This document shows, in pieces, positions 44,405 to 54,231 of a DNA stretch of 64,000 nt; within the stretch, counting starts at the first letter, position 1; every line of letters begins with the position of its first letter. This DNA comes from Peptoclostridium sp965368085 (GTDB lineage Bacteria; Bacillota; Clostridia; Peptostreptococcales; Peptostreptococcaceae): NCBI GenBank assembly GCA_965368085.1, contig CBDULP010000008.1:33262-97261 (forward strand), read 5' to 3'. The notes beneath the pieces are model-generated. The model worked only from the letters and a program-made list of their open reading frames with translations, was not told the DNA's origin and searched no databases. The translations under genes and the position numbers were made by a program.

Positions 44405-44745
44405 TACATTATTTAATTTTCCACACGGTCCTGGTGTTTTATGATTGCGAGGCCTGCTGGATGATCAGAACTGAAGTAATGGCTACAGTTGCTAGTATGG
44501 TGAATATTTAAAGTGATACTGATGCTCGAAAATTTAATATAAATTTAATATTGTCATAAGGTAGATATAAGATAAGAAAGTTAATATATATGTTATCATG
44601 TGTTTTAGTATGAAGTTTTTGAAGGCCGGGAACAAAGAGAGTGTGAACAAAGTCTTATATTATGTTTTAGTGAAATAAAGCAATATTTGGGTAATCTGTA
44701 TATATGGGAGTGAGGTAACATTTTTGACGGACAGGGGTGATACAG

Positions 44746-46593
44746 GTGAAAAAGTTTTCTGCTAAAAATTACATGTTGGCTGCAGCGCTTGGAGTATTAA
44801 TATTGATGCTGACAAGACATATTAATCCAAGCGAGGGCATGATTGGGAAAAATCCACCTGAGCAGGCAGGCGAGAGTTCGAGCAGTGAAATTTTAGCGCA
44901 AATAGGCTTTAATAGCCATTTCAGTAGCTATAAATTCAGTCCGAGCAGGCAAAAATTCGTAATTGCACAATCCAGTGATAAAGGAATGGTTTTTTACATA
45001 AGGCCGACTTCAGAAAAGGACGGGGGAGTGGGGCTTAACATTAAAGGCGATGTGAAGTATAACGTGGACATATTGTGTGAGGACAAGAAAGGCAAAAAAA
45101 CATTTGTAGTTGAAAAGAACAGGCCTATGGTGAGCCTTGTAAAATTTAGTCCAAATGAAAAATATATTGCATTTTCAGGAGGCAAAAAACTCACCATTTT
45201 TGATATTAAAAGCGGGGAGCTGCTTTTCGAAAATGAGACTGCCGAGGATTTTGTAAACTATTTCGGATGGGGATTTGAAGGAAATAGAATATATACGGAG
45301 TTCAAGAGAAATACAAATGGGAACATATACGACATAGATTCATCGAAGCTCATAATGAGCTACGAAGCGCAGGAAAAAGTGTATCCAAAGGGCATAATAG
45401 ACGGAGAGTACTGCTACAGCACGAGCAGCGGAAAGTTCATAGAAAGTGATGCACTGGACGTCAAAAAAAACAGCAAGACGCTTATAACATCAAAAGATGG
45501 AACTGAAACCGTTGAAATTGCAGACGGCAGGTTCAGAGGGAGCCATGAAAAAGCTTCAATACATGTTGGAGAAAATGAATTCGGACTCTTTTATGCGGCA
45601 GATGCAAACAGCGATGTTAAGCGTATCACGGGAGAGTATATATATGATGCAAAATTTGTATGCGGAGGCAATATAGCATATATAGTGAATGAAGAAGGCA
45701 GCGAGAATAAATTTTCGCTTAACATAACAGACCCTTCAAAAGAAGGTTTAGAAGAAGGCACGGTGAAAATCGAAGTGTCGGGAACCTCCTTTGCAGTAAC
45801 GCCCGATGGTAGATATGGCTTTATAGGCGGGCCTCTTGGAGAAATAGTGGATTTCAATGAGAAGGTTGTTTCGGGCAAAAAAAGAGAAACGGCGCCGACT
45901 GAACTGGAAATTGAAAAGAAAGCCGTGTATGAAACCCTCATAGGGGGGCTGGACATATTTTATAAGTATGAAATGACCGGGATAAAGGATATGAAAAGCA
46001 TATACACATATTATGTCGACACTGAAAACCCAAGCCAGTGGGCCAATTTTGACATACAGTCGATAATGAAAGAGAGAGAAAAGGCGGAGTTTATAAAAGG
46101 CTCCGACTATGTAATGTCCATAAGGGTAGATTATGTTGACTTTGATGCGAGTGGAGAAGAACCGTCAGCGAGTGTCGGACTCAGGGCTTTTGGACAGAAT
46201 TCATCAGGGCAAAGCTTCGGAGACGACCACTCCGTCGAACTTGTCAAAAAGGATAAGAAATGGTATATTACAGGGTTTAGCACATTCCCTCAAAAGAGTG
46301 AAAGGGAAAGGGCCATGCAGGCGGCTTTGAAGTATATAAACATGGCCTGCGACGGAAGCATAGGAGGAATTGATTTTAAGGGATTTGACGTTAGCCTTGG
46401 ACAGATACAGTTTTGGAGATGTGCAAGGGCGGAATTTGCGGCAGACATAGAATATGCGGACTGCTGCAAAGTGTATTTGAAAGTCAACGGGGCGAAGGGA
46501 AAGAGCGTATACAGGATGATAATGGAAAAGGCTCTTGACGGTTCGTGGAGGTTCAAGGAAATAAGCAACGAAAACCTGAGCGGGATCATGTAA
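44746..46593 (+). CDS. Membrane-anchored beta-propeller-like protein
   Basis: A 615-residue protein, GTG start at 44746 eight bases after AGGGG. One N-terminal anchor (YMLAAALGVLILML) and a long extracytoplasmic part. Two WD40-like blades are visible: KFSPSRQKFVIAQSSD and VKFSPNEKYIAFSGGKKLTI with FDIKSGELLF. A later FAVTPDGRYGFIGG continues the propeller. The last 170 residues are a separate unknown domain, MDKGS-free, with FDVSLGQIQFWRCARAEF and EYADCCKVYLKVNG. I do not recognise it. It follows the DUF5050 protein in the same direction. Confidence 0.6.
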   Translation: MKKFSAKNYMLAAALGVLILMLTRHINPSEGMIGKNPPEQAGESSSSEILAQIGFNSHFSSYKFSPSRQKFVIAQSSDKGMVFYIRPTSEKDGGVGLNIKGDVKYNVDILCEDKKGKKTFVVEKNRPMVSLVKFSPNEKYIAFSGGKKLTIFDIKSGELLFENETAEDFVNYFGWGFEGNRIYTEFKRNTNGNIYDIDSSKLIMSYEAQEKVYPKGIIDGEYCYSTSSGKFIESDALDVKKNSKTLITSKDGTETVEIADGRFRGSHEKASIHVGENEFGLFYAADANSDVKRITGEYIYDAKFVCGGNIAYIVNEEGSENKFSLNITDPSKEGLEEGTVKIEVSGTSFAVTPDGRYGFIGGPLGEIVDFNEKVVSGKKRETAPTELEIEKKAVYETLIGGLDIFYKYEMTGIKDMKSIYTYYVDTENPSQWANFDIQSIMKEREKAEFIKGSDYVMSIRVDYVDFDASGEEPSASVGLRAFGQNSSGQSFGDDHSVELVKKDKKWYITGFSTFPQKSERERAMQAALKYINMACDGSIGGIDFKGFDVSLGQIQFWRCARAEFAADIEYADCCKVYLKVNGAKGKSVYRMIMEKALDGSWRFKEISNENLSGIM

Positions 46594-46813
46594 TCCAGTT
46601 GATTCAATGGAATTGGCTTTTGGTATGTTTTGGATATGACCTGGATATTTTAGTTGCATATTAATGGTATAAGTAGTATATTATAGTTAGACTTCGATTC
46701 GAATAAAAATTAGTTTTTATGTAGTTTTGTGTATATTAAACATATTGTAAATCCAATATGTATGTCGTTTTAGGAGAATTGAAGGAAATATTAATTTTTG
46801 GAGGACTTTAGAA

Positions 46814-47014
46814 ATGACAAAAGGAACAGTTAAATGGTTTAACGCAGAAAAAGGATACGGATTCGTAACATCAGAAGCAGGAAGCGACGTATTCGTTCAC
46901 TACTCAGCAATACAAATTGACGGATTCAAAACTCTTCAAGAGGGACAAGAAGTTAATTTTGAAATAGTTGACGGACCAAAAGGACCTCAAGCTTCTAACG
47001 TAACAGTAGCTTAG
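46814..47014 (+). CDS. csp: Cold shock protein
   Basis: A 66-residue CspA-type OB fold. KGTVKWFNAEKGYGFVTSE contains RNP1 (KGYGFV), DVFVHYSAI contains RNP2 (VFVHY), and the C-terminus is GPKGPQASNVTVA. It binds single-stranded RNA or DNA and acts as an RNA chaperone. The ATG is eight bases after GGAGG. A leader of about 100 or more bases without ORF precedes it, typical for csp regulation. It ends at the terminator at 47027. A second csp lies at 50364-50564. Confidence 0.96.
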   Translation: MTKGTVKWFNAEKGYGFVTSEAGSDVFVHYSAIQIDGFKTLQEGQEVNFEIVDGPKGPQASNVTVA

Positions 47015-47026
47015 TAGTAAAGCCAC

Positions 47027-47056
47027 AGCCCCATGAATTCATTCATGGGGCTTTTT
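47027..47056 (+). terminator. Terminator of the first cold-shock gene
   Basis: AGCCCCATGAAT, loop TC, ATTCATGGGGCT, then TTTTT. Confidence 0.88.
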
Positions 47057-47086
47057 ATATAGTAATATGACTATACGGGGGAACTC

Positions 47087-47308
47087 ATGAAAAGATTAAA
47101 GTTTGTAATTATCTATACGGCAAGTCTTCTATTAGGCAATGGTTTTATATACGGCATTGATTTAATTGGGAAAACTCAAGGCAAAACAACCTGGTCGATT
47201 GAAGACTACATTGTTTTCAATATCTGCGTCATACTCATAGGGATTATAGCCGGTGCGCTGTCTGAAAACAAAAAGGTCAACAATTTTTTAGACAGGCTGC
47301 TTTCATGA
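47087..47308 (+). CDS. Small membrane protein, unknown
   Basis: A 73-residue two-helix protein: FVIIYTASLLLGNGFIYGI and IVFNICVILIGIIAGAL, with charged ends. ATG at 47087 follows GGGGGAA. No family recognised. It lies 18 bases before the isoaspartyl dipeptidase gene in the same direction and may be in its operon. Confidence 0.6.
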   Translation: MKRLKFVIIYTASLLLGNGFIYGIDLIGKTQGKTTWSIEDYIVFNICVILIGIIAGALSENKKVNNFLDRLLS

Positions 47309-47326
47309 TTTTAAGGGGGTTTTTTT

Positions 47327-48487
47327 GTGATTACAATAATAAAAAATGCGCATATATATGCACCTGAAAATACGGGAATCGCCGATGTGCTTGTGGCAGG
47401 GGGAAAAATAGAGGCGGTAGATAGAAATATTGAAGCTTTGCTTGAAGGCGTGGATATAAATGTCATATATGCAGACGGCAAACGCCTGATTCCGGGGCTT
47501 ATAGACAGGCACGTCCACATAGCCGGAGGCGGTGGAGAGGCTGGGTTTGCAAGCAGAACGCCGGAAATAAGCCTTTCAAAAATTTCAGCTTCTGGAATTA
47601 CGACAGTGGTGGGGCTTTTGGGAACGGACGGGAGCGCCAGAAATATAGAACAGCTTTATGCAAAGGCATGTGCGCTTGAATCCGAGGGGATAAGTACCTA
47701 TATGCTTACGGGCTCATATGGTTGTCCTAGCATTACAATAACTGGCTGTGTAAAAAAGGACATAATGTTCATAGACAAGGTGGTCGGCGTCAAGATTGCG
47801 GTTTCGGACCACAGATCAGCCCATGTTACAGTGGAGGAACTCACAAGGCTTGCGGCGGACGCCAGGGTTGCGGGAATGCTTTCGGGAAAGCCGGGATTTA
47901 TTCACATGCACATGGGAGACGGCAAGGCCGGACTGGATATGGTAAGTGAAATAATAAGGAACGGGGATGTTCCGATATCGCAGTTTTCACCCACACATGT
48001 AAATAGGAATGGAAGGCTTTTGGACTCGGCCGTTGAGTTTGCAAAAATGGGAGGTGTTATAGATATAACATCTTCAATGGACGGCGGCGAAGATACAATA
48101 AAGGCGAGCGATGCAGCAAGTGTGATTTTGGAAAAAGGGGTGAGCCCTGAAAACATTACAATGAGCAGTGATTCAAACGGAAGCATACCCGAATACGACG
48201 AACAGGGAAGGCTGATAAGCATTGGCGTTGGCGGAATAGATAGCATGAGAACGGAAATACGTGACATGGTAAAAACCCACTCGATGCCTCTTGAGACGGC
48301 GCTTAAGTTTGTCACATCGAATCCGGCAAGGGCGCTTGGAATAGGACATAAAAAGGGCAAAATAGCAAAGGGGTATGACGCGGACATAGTAATAGTAGAT
48401 GAAGGTTTCAATGTGGAAATGGTCATGGCAAAGGGAGAAAAACTAGTTGAAAACGGAAAATGCGTTAAGAAGGGATTTTTTGAATAG
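47327..48487 (+). CDS. iadA: Isoaspartyl dipeptidase (beta-aspartyl peptidase)
   Basis: A 386-residue amidohydrolase of the M38 family, which splits beta-aspartyl dipeptides formed by protein ageing. Metal ligands: DRHVHIAGGG (HxH), FIHMHMGDG and SSDSNGS (Asp). GVKIAVSDHRSAH supplies the carboxylated lysine and following His/Arg. The start is GTG 47327 after a GGGGG run. The C-terminal KKGKIAKGYDADIVIVD is the standard amidohydrolase barrel end. It would feed aspartate into the fermentative module at 11.5-19 kb, an inference. Confidence 0.93.
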   Translation: MITIIKNAHIYAPENTGIADVLVAGGKIEAVDRNIEALLEGVDINVIYADGKRLIPGLIDRHVHIAGGGGEAGFASRTPEISLSKISASGITTVVGLLGTDGSARNIEQLYAKACALESEGISTYMLTGSYGCPSITITGCVKKDIMFIDKVVGVKIAVSDHRSAHVTVEELTRLAADARVAGMLSGKPGFIHMHMGDGKAGLDMVSEIIRNGDVPISQFSPTHVNRNGRLLDSAVEFAKMGGVIDITSSMDGGEDTIKASDAASVILEKGVSPENITMSSDSNGSIPEYDEQGRLISIGVGGIDSMRTEIRDMVKTHSMPLETALKFVTSNPARALGIGHKKGKIAKGYDADIVIVDEGFNVEMVMAKGEKLVENGKCVKKGFFE

Positions 48488-48581
48488 GACTAATAAAGGG
48501 CTTGCTAGCATTAAAATCGCCAGATAAGACATATGAAATAATTATATAAAGTTTAATGGATAGAGCTTTAGGAGGAATTTC

Positions 48582-49133
48582 ATGCAAAAAATTTATGAAA
48601 CAGAAAGGCTCATATTGAAAGTTTTGGACAAAACCCATGCAGACTTAGTTTCGGACTATTATTTGAGAAACATAGATTTTTTATGCGAGTGGGAGCCTAC
48701 AAGAAGTGAAGAATTTTATACAATTTCATATCATGAAGAACAGTTGGATAAACAGCTAGTTGATATTGAAAATGGCGAGTCATTTGCTTTATGGATTTTC
48801 AAAAAGGATGATGCTCGAAGAATAATCGGCTCTATCAACGTTAACAACATTGTAAGAGGTGTTTTTTTATCCTGCAATTTAGGCTACAAACTGGATAAAT
48901 ATGAAGTTAATAACGGGTATATGACAGAGGCTGTTAAAAAGGGTATTGATATTGTATTTAACGAATTCGGTCTACATAGAATAGAAGCTAATATTATGCC
49001 TGAAAATATACGTTCTTTGAAAGTGGTTGAAAAGCTAGGGTTTTATAACGAAGGCTTGGCATATAAATATTTAAAAATAAATGGAAAATGGGAAGATCAT
49101 ATACATATGGTTTTATTGAACGATAAGATATAA
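48582..49133 (+). CDS. GNAT acetyltransferase (RimJ/RimL-like)
   Basis: A 183-residue GNAT protein. TERLILKVLDKTHADLV is the family start, IIGSINVNNIVRGVFLSCNL the beta-sheet part, GYKLDKYEVNNGYMTEAV the acetyl-CoA loop (canonical Q-x-x-G-x-G/A replaced by E-V-N-N-G-Y), and HRIEANIMPENIRSLKVVEK the end. It resembles ribosomal-protein N-acetyltransferases of the RimJ/RimL group. ATG follows AGGAGG. The substrate is unknown. Confidence 0.9.
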   Translation: MQKIYETERLILKVLDKTHADLVSDYYLRNIDFLCEWEPTRSEEFYTISYHEEQLDKQLVDIENGESFALWIFKKDDARRIIGSINVNNIVRGVFLSCNLGYKLDKYEVNNGYMTEAVKKGIDIVFNEFGLHRIEANIMPENIRSLKVVEKLGFYNEGLAYKYLKINGKWEDHIHMVLLNDKI

Positions 49134-49223
49134 TAAAGTCACTTCACAATATTCTTATATTATAGTGTTTACTATTAAGTCCATATTCCATAAAATAATT
49201 TGTTTTCGAAATTTCAACAAATG

Positions 49224-49251
49224 AAGCCGCTACTTAAGTAGCGGCTTTATT
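49224..49251 (+). terminator. Terminator of the GNAT gene
   Basis: AAGCCGCTACTT AAGTAGCGGCTT, a near loop-free palindrome followed by TATTTCG. Position fits the GNAT transcript. Confidence 0.65.
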
Positions 49252-49318
49252 TCGAATTTTTATTTTAAGAATTTTGAAACAAATGGGGAAGTTTCACCTC
49301 TTCCTATAAAATGTATGA

Positions 49319-49736
49319 ACCAGTTGGCAGCGGAGCATACTTTTAGTAATGGCAATTACAATCCACAACATTCCTGAAGGATTAGCCGTAGGGGTGGCGT
49401 TTGGTGCTGTTGCGTCGGGAATTCCGGCTGCATCCTTGGCTGGAGCTGTGGTGCTAACTATAGGCATTGGTTTGCAAAACTTCCCAGAGGGTGCGGCTGT
49501 ATCTATCCCCTTGAGGAGGGAAGGCTTATCGAGAACAAAAGCCTTTATGTATGGGCAGGCATCGGGCTTAGTGGAACCCCTTGCAGGTGTCCTTGGTGCA
49601 GCTGCGGTACTCACAATGAGGTCAATTCTTCCATACGCACTGTCATTCGCAGCTGGACAAAAAGACAGATATTTCGACGATTGGATGTATGATTGGATTT
49701 TCTGTAATGATGTTCCTTGATGTTGCATTAGGATAG
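49319..49736 (+). pseudogene. Broken ZIP-family metal transporter
   Basis: The frame reads TSWQRSILLVMAITIHNIPE, then GLAVGVAFGAVASG and GLQNFPEGAAVSIPLRREG, which are the conserved helices IV-V of ZIP transporters with the metal-binding HN-PEG motifs. It lacks the first 100 or so residues. After LSFAAG the frame shifts; the family's last helix is recovered in another frame as TDISTIGCMIGFSVMMF and MFLDVALG before a stop at 49736. So N-terminal loss plus an internal deletion or frameshift inactivates it. Confidence 0.8.
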
Positions 49737-49886
49737 CATGGTGATTAAAATAAGACCCCTCTATCCTAAATGTAATGGCCCTGCTACTCAATATGGCATA
49801 AACTACAGCATTCGATATGAAGTCATAATATGTGCGCAATGGTAATATATTGCGAAGCAAATACATTTATAAAGGAGATGTTAATT

Positions 49887-50092
49887 ATGGCTGTTAAGAA
49901 AATTTTTTTGGAAAATCCTTATTTAACTGAAATTGAATCAAAGGTAAAACGTGTTAATTAGAGGGTTTTGCAAAAGTACCATGCGGAGGAACACATTTAA
50001 AAAAGACAGGAGAAATTGACTTAATAGCTTTTAAAAGAAAAAACTTGGGCAGCGGTAAGGAAAGAATTGAAATATATCTTCAACATAAATAA
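49887..50092 (+). pseudogene. Internally deleted alanyl-tRNA editing protein (AlaX-like)
   Basis: An intact start (ATG 49887 after AAAGGAG) encodes AVKKIFLENPYLTEIESKV, the usual AlaX N-terminus, then stops. In another frame the C-terminal core follows at once: FAKVPCGGTHLKKTGEI and KNLGSGKERIEIYL, with the zinc/editing CGGTH motif. The roughly 100-350 residues between them are gone and the reading frames do not match. The remnant cannot encode an active enzyme. Confidence 0.8.
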
Positions 50093-50363
50093 AGACAACT
50101 TTATAAAAAGATTAAAACAAGCAAGAGCTATCTAAAAGGAGATAAAAGTCAATCAAAAGTAACTTCCTCAAAAAAGAAAAATTTGCCATCTTTGGCGAAA
50201 TGTGATATTCTTAATAAGTCTTAATAAAAGTTTGTAGGAAATATTTGAATTTAAAAATGAAATGGAATTATATCGGTATTAATCGTATTAACTCTAAATT
50301 TTTAAGTTGATTTACTTTGTACGAAATAATTTAAGAAAAAAATAAAATTTGGAGGTATCGATT

Positions 50364-50564
50364 ATGAATAACGGTACAGTAAAATGGTTTAATGCAGACA
50401 AGGGATTTGGATTTATAACAGGAGAAGACGGAGTAGACGTTTTCGCACACTTCTCTCAAATTCAAAAAGATGGTTTTAAAACACTAGAAGAAGGCGAAAG
50501 AGTTACTTTCGACATAGCTCAAGGAGCAAAAGGACCACAAGCTGAGAATATAGTAAGCCTATAA
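50364..50564 (+). CDS. csp: Cold shock protein (second copy)
   Basis: A 66-residue CspA-type protein, paralog of 46814-47014. NGTVKWFNADKGFGFITGE carries RNP1 (KGFGFI), DVFAHFSQI RNP2. ATG 50364 follows GGAGG by eight bases; an in-frame ATG at 50349 has no ribosome site. A leader of more than 150 bases without ORF precedes it. The two copies differ at about a third of positions, so they are not a recent duplication. Terminator at 50582. Confidence 0.95.
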   Translation: MNNGTVKWFNADKGFGFITGEDGVDVFAHFSQIQKDGFKTLEEGERVTFDIAQGAKGPQAENIVSL

Positions 50565-50581
50565 TTCTATATAGCATATTG

Positions 50582-50614
50582 AGGACATGGAGATAAACTT
50601 CATGTCCTTTTTTA
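50582..50614 (+). terminator. Terminator of the second cold-shock gene
   Basis: AGGACATG, loop, CATGTCCT, followed by TTTTTT. Confidence 0.85.
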
Positions 50615-51036
50615 TTTTCTGAATTTGTTTTTTAGCAATATTTTATATTCGATAACTAAATGTGAAAAATACTCCTTATCTGCTCGCCTGTGCCCAATCT
50701 CAACTTTTTATTTTTGATTTATCTTTCGAAAACATCAAAAAGTATCTTATATATTCATAAAGTTACATAGAATAAATCAATATAGTGAAAAATCAAATCT
50801 ATAGTTTTAATATAATTATCATTTCTGTGAAAAACATGAAAAAATACTGTCTGAAGCATCAGAATCTAAGGATCATAACAGTGGTAGTTGAAGTGGCAAC
50901 CAAAACAAAGTCGAATTTTGTAAACGTCCGTACAAAATGTGCGTTGACAAGAATAAAGCAAGCGGTTACCCTAGTAATATCAATTTAAACAGAAAAAGTT
51001 ATAATATTAAAAATATTTTGTATGTGGGGGATCGAA
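50615..51036. other. Leader/intergenic region before chemoreceptor
   Basis: No ORF is supported. The consensus TTGACA at about 50944 lacks a clear -10. I looked for a c-di-GMP riboswitch in this region and saw no matching motif. Confidence 0.4.
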
Positions 51037-52737
51037 ATGTTAAGCAATTTCAAAATGAGAACAAAACTTGCAATTTTTGCAGGGGTAATGATTGCAGCAA
51101 TCATCGCGGTTGGATTCGTAGGGTTTCACTATAATTCAAAGGCAAACGGCGACATGACAACCATGTTTTACGACCGCCTAAAGCCCATAGGACAGCTTAA
51201 TGACGCATGCACACAGGTAAAGGCTTTTGAAGCGGATCTTCTTAAATTTATAATGACTTCAAATCAAGAGTACATAAGCAACATGAGCGGATACAGTGCA
51301 AAAGTCAGCGAGGACATGGCAAACTATGAAAAGACAAAGCTCGATGATTTCGAAGTGGAGACTCTTAATCAGTTCAAGAAAAACAGAGAAGAGTATCTCA
51401 AAGTACATCTTATGATAGTAGCGTTGGCTCAAAATGGACAAAGTGATGAGGCCTATGCATTGCTTAATTCATCAAAAGACCTTTTGGACAACTATCAAAG
51501 GAGCCTTCAAAAATTGGCTGAGTACAACATGACTGTAGCCGATGAAATAAATGCTCAAAATGATAAGGATTATGAGACTGTCGTGCGAAACATACTGATG
51601 CTGATAGCCTTTGCAGCTGTTGTTTCCCTTGCAATTGCGGCTCTTATCACAAAAGCGATAGTGACGCCGCTTAATGCAGCGAAGGAATCTCTCAAAACAA
51701 TTGCAGATGGCGACTTGAGCAGAGAAATATCTGAAAAGCATCTGGCGCATAAGGATGAAATAGGCGAAATAACAAATTCGATCAAACAAATGCAGGATTC
51801 ACTAAAAAAACTGGTAGGCAGTGTCCAGAGCTCGTCAGACACACTGAAAGGATCCTCAAAGAATCTAGTTGTCATAACAAGAGATACCGCTTTGGCGATA
51901 AACAGCGTGACTAAAGCTGTAGAAGAAATTGCAAATGCGTCAATGGAGCAGGCTAAGGATTCGGAGACAGTCTCTGAAAAGACAAACGACCTTGGGGATG
52001 AAATCAAAGAGACTGATGAGCTTGCATCCAATATGCTGAATCTTTCAGTAGAGACAAACAAGCTTAGCAAAAAAGGGAAGGACATAGTCAATATACTTGA
52101 CGAGAAAATGATGGAAAGCATGAACATGGCGAAAGAAGTAAGCAGAGAGTCTCAGGAGATGTACGACTTTTCCAAGAGCATAGAAACTGCCGTGATATTA
52201 ATCGACAATATTGCAAGCCAGACAAATCTACTGGCGCTAAATGCCAGCATAGAGGCCGCAAGAGCAGGGGAACAGGGAAGAGGATTTGCAGTAGTTGCCG
52301 AGGAAATCAGAAAGCTTTCGGATGAAACTGAAAATGCAACCAAGGATATCAAGCAGATGGTAACTACGATAGAGCAAAAGGCTCACACTGTTGTTTCGAC
52401 AATGAATAATGCAAATGCAATTGTCAAGGAGCAGGGAGACGCCTTAGGCGAAACGAAGGAGGTTTTCGAAAAGACTTCAGACCTCATACAACAGCTTGCA
52501 GACTCCGTTGATTCGATAAAGAGGCATACTCAGGAAATAGACGAACATAAAATCGACATAATAGAATCGATAACAAATATTTCTTCGCTAATCCAAGAGA
52601 CCACTGCAGCAACGGAAGAGACATCGGCAAGCATGGAGGAACAATCTGCAGCAATCGAAGAAGTCGAGTCGCATACTGAGAATCTTAACGCAGTAGCTGA
52701 AAGGCTATATGAGGATATTAACCATTTCAAACTTTAA
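51037..52737 (+). CDS. Methyl-accepting chemotaxis protein with four-helix sensor
   Basis: A 566-residue chemoreceptor, ATG at 51037 after GGGGGA. TM1 (LAIFAGVMIAAIIAVGFVG), a helical extracytoplasmic sensor of about 150 residues (4HB_MCP type), TM2 (NILMLIAFAAVVSLAIAALI), HAMP and the signalling hairpin tip SQTNLLALNASIEAARAGE. It ends in VAERLYEDINHFKL. Compare the receptor at 29146, which has a Cache sensor. It is followed by a GGDEF-EAL protein, so chemotaxis and c-di-GMP signalling sit together here. Confidence 0.94.
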   Translation: MLSNFKMRTKLAIFAGVMIAAIIAVGFVGFHYNSKANGDMTTMFYDRLKPIGQLNDACTQVKAFEADLLKFIMTSNQEYISNMSGYSAKVSEDMANYEKTKLDDFEVETLNQFKKNREEYLKVHLMIVALAQNGQSDEAYALLNSSKDLLDNYQRSLQKLAEYNMTVADEINAQNDKDYETVVRNILMLIAFAAVVSLAIAALITKAIVTPLNAAKESLKTIADGDLSREISEKHLAHKDEIGEITNSIKQMQDSLKKLVGSVQSSSDTLKGSSKNLVVITRDTALAINSVTKAVEEIANASMEQAKDSETVSEKTNDLGDEIKETDELASNMLNLSVETNKLSKKGKDIVNILDEKMMESMNMAKEVSRESQEMYDFSKSIETAVILIDNIASQTNLLALNASIEAARAGEQGRGFAVVAEEIRKLSDETENATKDIKQMVTTIEQKAHTVVSTMNNANAIVKEQGDALGETKEVFEKTSDLIQQLADSVDSIKRHTQEIDEHKIDIIESITNISSLIQETTAATEETSASMEEQSAAIEEVESHTENLNAVAERLYEDINHFKL

Positions 52738-52788
52738 CACAAGGGAGCTATGTGGGATTTCATATTGCAGATTGGAAAGGAGCCGGGT

Positions 52789-54180
52789 ATGGGATATAAG
52801 AAACATGTAAATTTTGGTCTCAAGGGTGAAAAAATGAATAAAAAAATAAAATCCGTAATAAACGAAATTGGTAAAAACAGGAGACTAAGACATAAAAATT
52901 CATACTATGATAGCCTCACCGGCTTGCGTAATAGGGAATCCCTGTATTTGGATTTGAGAGCTCTGTATCTTAATAAAGATGAATTTTCAGTAATGTTTTT
53001 TGACGTCGATAAATTGAAAGTCATAAATGATACTTTGGGATATTTTAACGGAGACAGATTGATAAAAAAAATATCGAAAAGGCTGGTATCTCTATCAGCC
53101 GAAAACTGCAAACTCTACAGATGGGGCGGAGATGAATTTGTTTTCATATTGAAAGAAAATAATTCGTTGCTAAGTGCAAAAAACTTGTCTACAAATATAC
53201 TGAATCTGTTTGAAGAGCCAATAAAAATAAAAGACCATGAGCTTTTCGTCACAGGAAGTATAGGCATAAGCAATTATCCTGAAGATGGAGTTGAGTTTGA
53301 AGAGATTATTAGAAAGGCAACTATAGCCTTGCATCATGCGAAAGATTCGGGAAGGAATATATATAAAGTTCATGATCAAAAACTTTCTGAAAAAGCACTG
53401 GGCAAAGTATTACTTGAAACAAAACTCAGAGCAGCACTATTAAAAGATGAATTCCATGTGTACTACCAGCCTAAGGTTAATATAAGTAGTGGGAAAGTTG
53501 TAGGTATGGAGGCGTTGGTCAGATGGATTGATTTTGAAGGCAGGATAATATCTCCAGTTGAATTCATACCGATAGCGGAAGAAACCGGTCTTATAAAAAA
53601 GATCGGGGAGATTGTATTAAAAAGAGCTTGCATGCAAGTTAAAGCGTTGATCGATGAAGGACATGATCTATGCGTTTCTGTGAACCTATCTGCAAAACAG
53701 TTTGAAGATAAGAATTTGGTCAAAATAGTTGAGGAAACTCTCGGTCGAACCGGCTTGGAATCAAAACACCTTGAACTGGAAATAACAGAAAATACAATAA
53801 TGAATAATTTGAGTACATCAATAGATATGATAAACAAAATTAGAGAAAAGGGAATAAAGGTTTCGCTTGATGACTTTGGAACAGGATACTCTTCGCTGAA
53901 TTACTTGGTGCAAATGCCTATAGACATATTAAAAATAGACAAAGTGTTTATAGACGAGAAATTCGATGAAAAAAAGCAAAAGATTATTTTAGAGGCTGTA
54001 ATTTCACTGGCTAAAAAAATGAATTTGAAAGTCATTGCTGAAGGGGTAGAAAGACTGCAGCAGCTAGATTTTTTAAAAAGCCAGGGGTGCGATGAGTTTC
54101 AAGGCTACTATTTCAGCAGACCCGTGCCTATGGAAGAGTTCAAGCGACTTATTAATTCCAATTACGCGAAAATAGTTTAA
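52789..54180 (+). CDS. GGDEF-EAL c-di-GMP protein
   Basis: A 463-residue cytoplasmic protein with both enzymatic domains. The GGDEF part (residues 40-200) has YDSLTGLRNRE and the intact loop RWGGDEFVFIL, so cyclase activity is possible. The EAL part (about 210-450) has YYQPKVNISSGKVVGMEALV with the intact EAL signature, then SVNLSAKQF and SLDDFGTGYSSLNYLVQMP, the metal and catalytic residues, so hydrolysis of c-di-GMP is also possible. The start ATG 52789 follows GGAG by seven bases; the track of longer frames has no better site. It lacks a sensor domain of its own and may be governed by the chemoreceptor just upstream. Confidence 0.93.
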   Translation: MGYKKHVNFGLKGEKMNKKIKSVINEIGKNRRLRHKNSYYDSLTGLRNRESLYLDLRALYLNKDEFSVMFFDVDKLKVINDTLGYFNGDRLIKKISKRLVSLSAENCKLYRWGGDEFVFILKENNSLLSAKNLSTNILNLFEEPIKIKDHELFVTGSIGISNYPEDGVEFEEIIRKATIALHHAKDSGRNIYKVHDQKLSEKALGKVLLETKLRAALLKDEFHVYYQPKVNISSGKVVGMEALVRWIDFEGRIISPVEFIPIAEETGLIKKIGEIVLKRACMQVKALIDEGHDLCVSVNLSAKQFEDKNLVKIVEETLGRTGLESKHLELEITENTIMNNLSTSIDMINKIREKGIKVSLDDFGTGYSSLNYLVQMPIDILKIDKVFIDEKFDEKKQKIILEAVISLAKKMNLKVIAEGVERLQQLDFLKSQGCDEFQGYYFSRPVPMEEFKRLINSNYAKIV

Positions 54181-54231
54181 TGTCAGAATGGTGAAGCATT
54201 TATACTATTCAAACCGTTATTAATAGACGCG

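Noticed and set aside
50615..51036. c-di-GMP riboswitch before the second chemoreceptor
   Set aside because: No GEMM-like core motif was found by eye.
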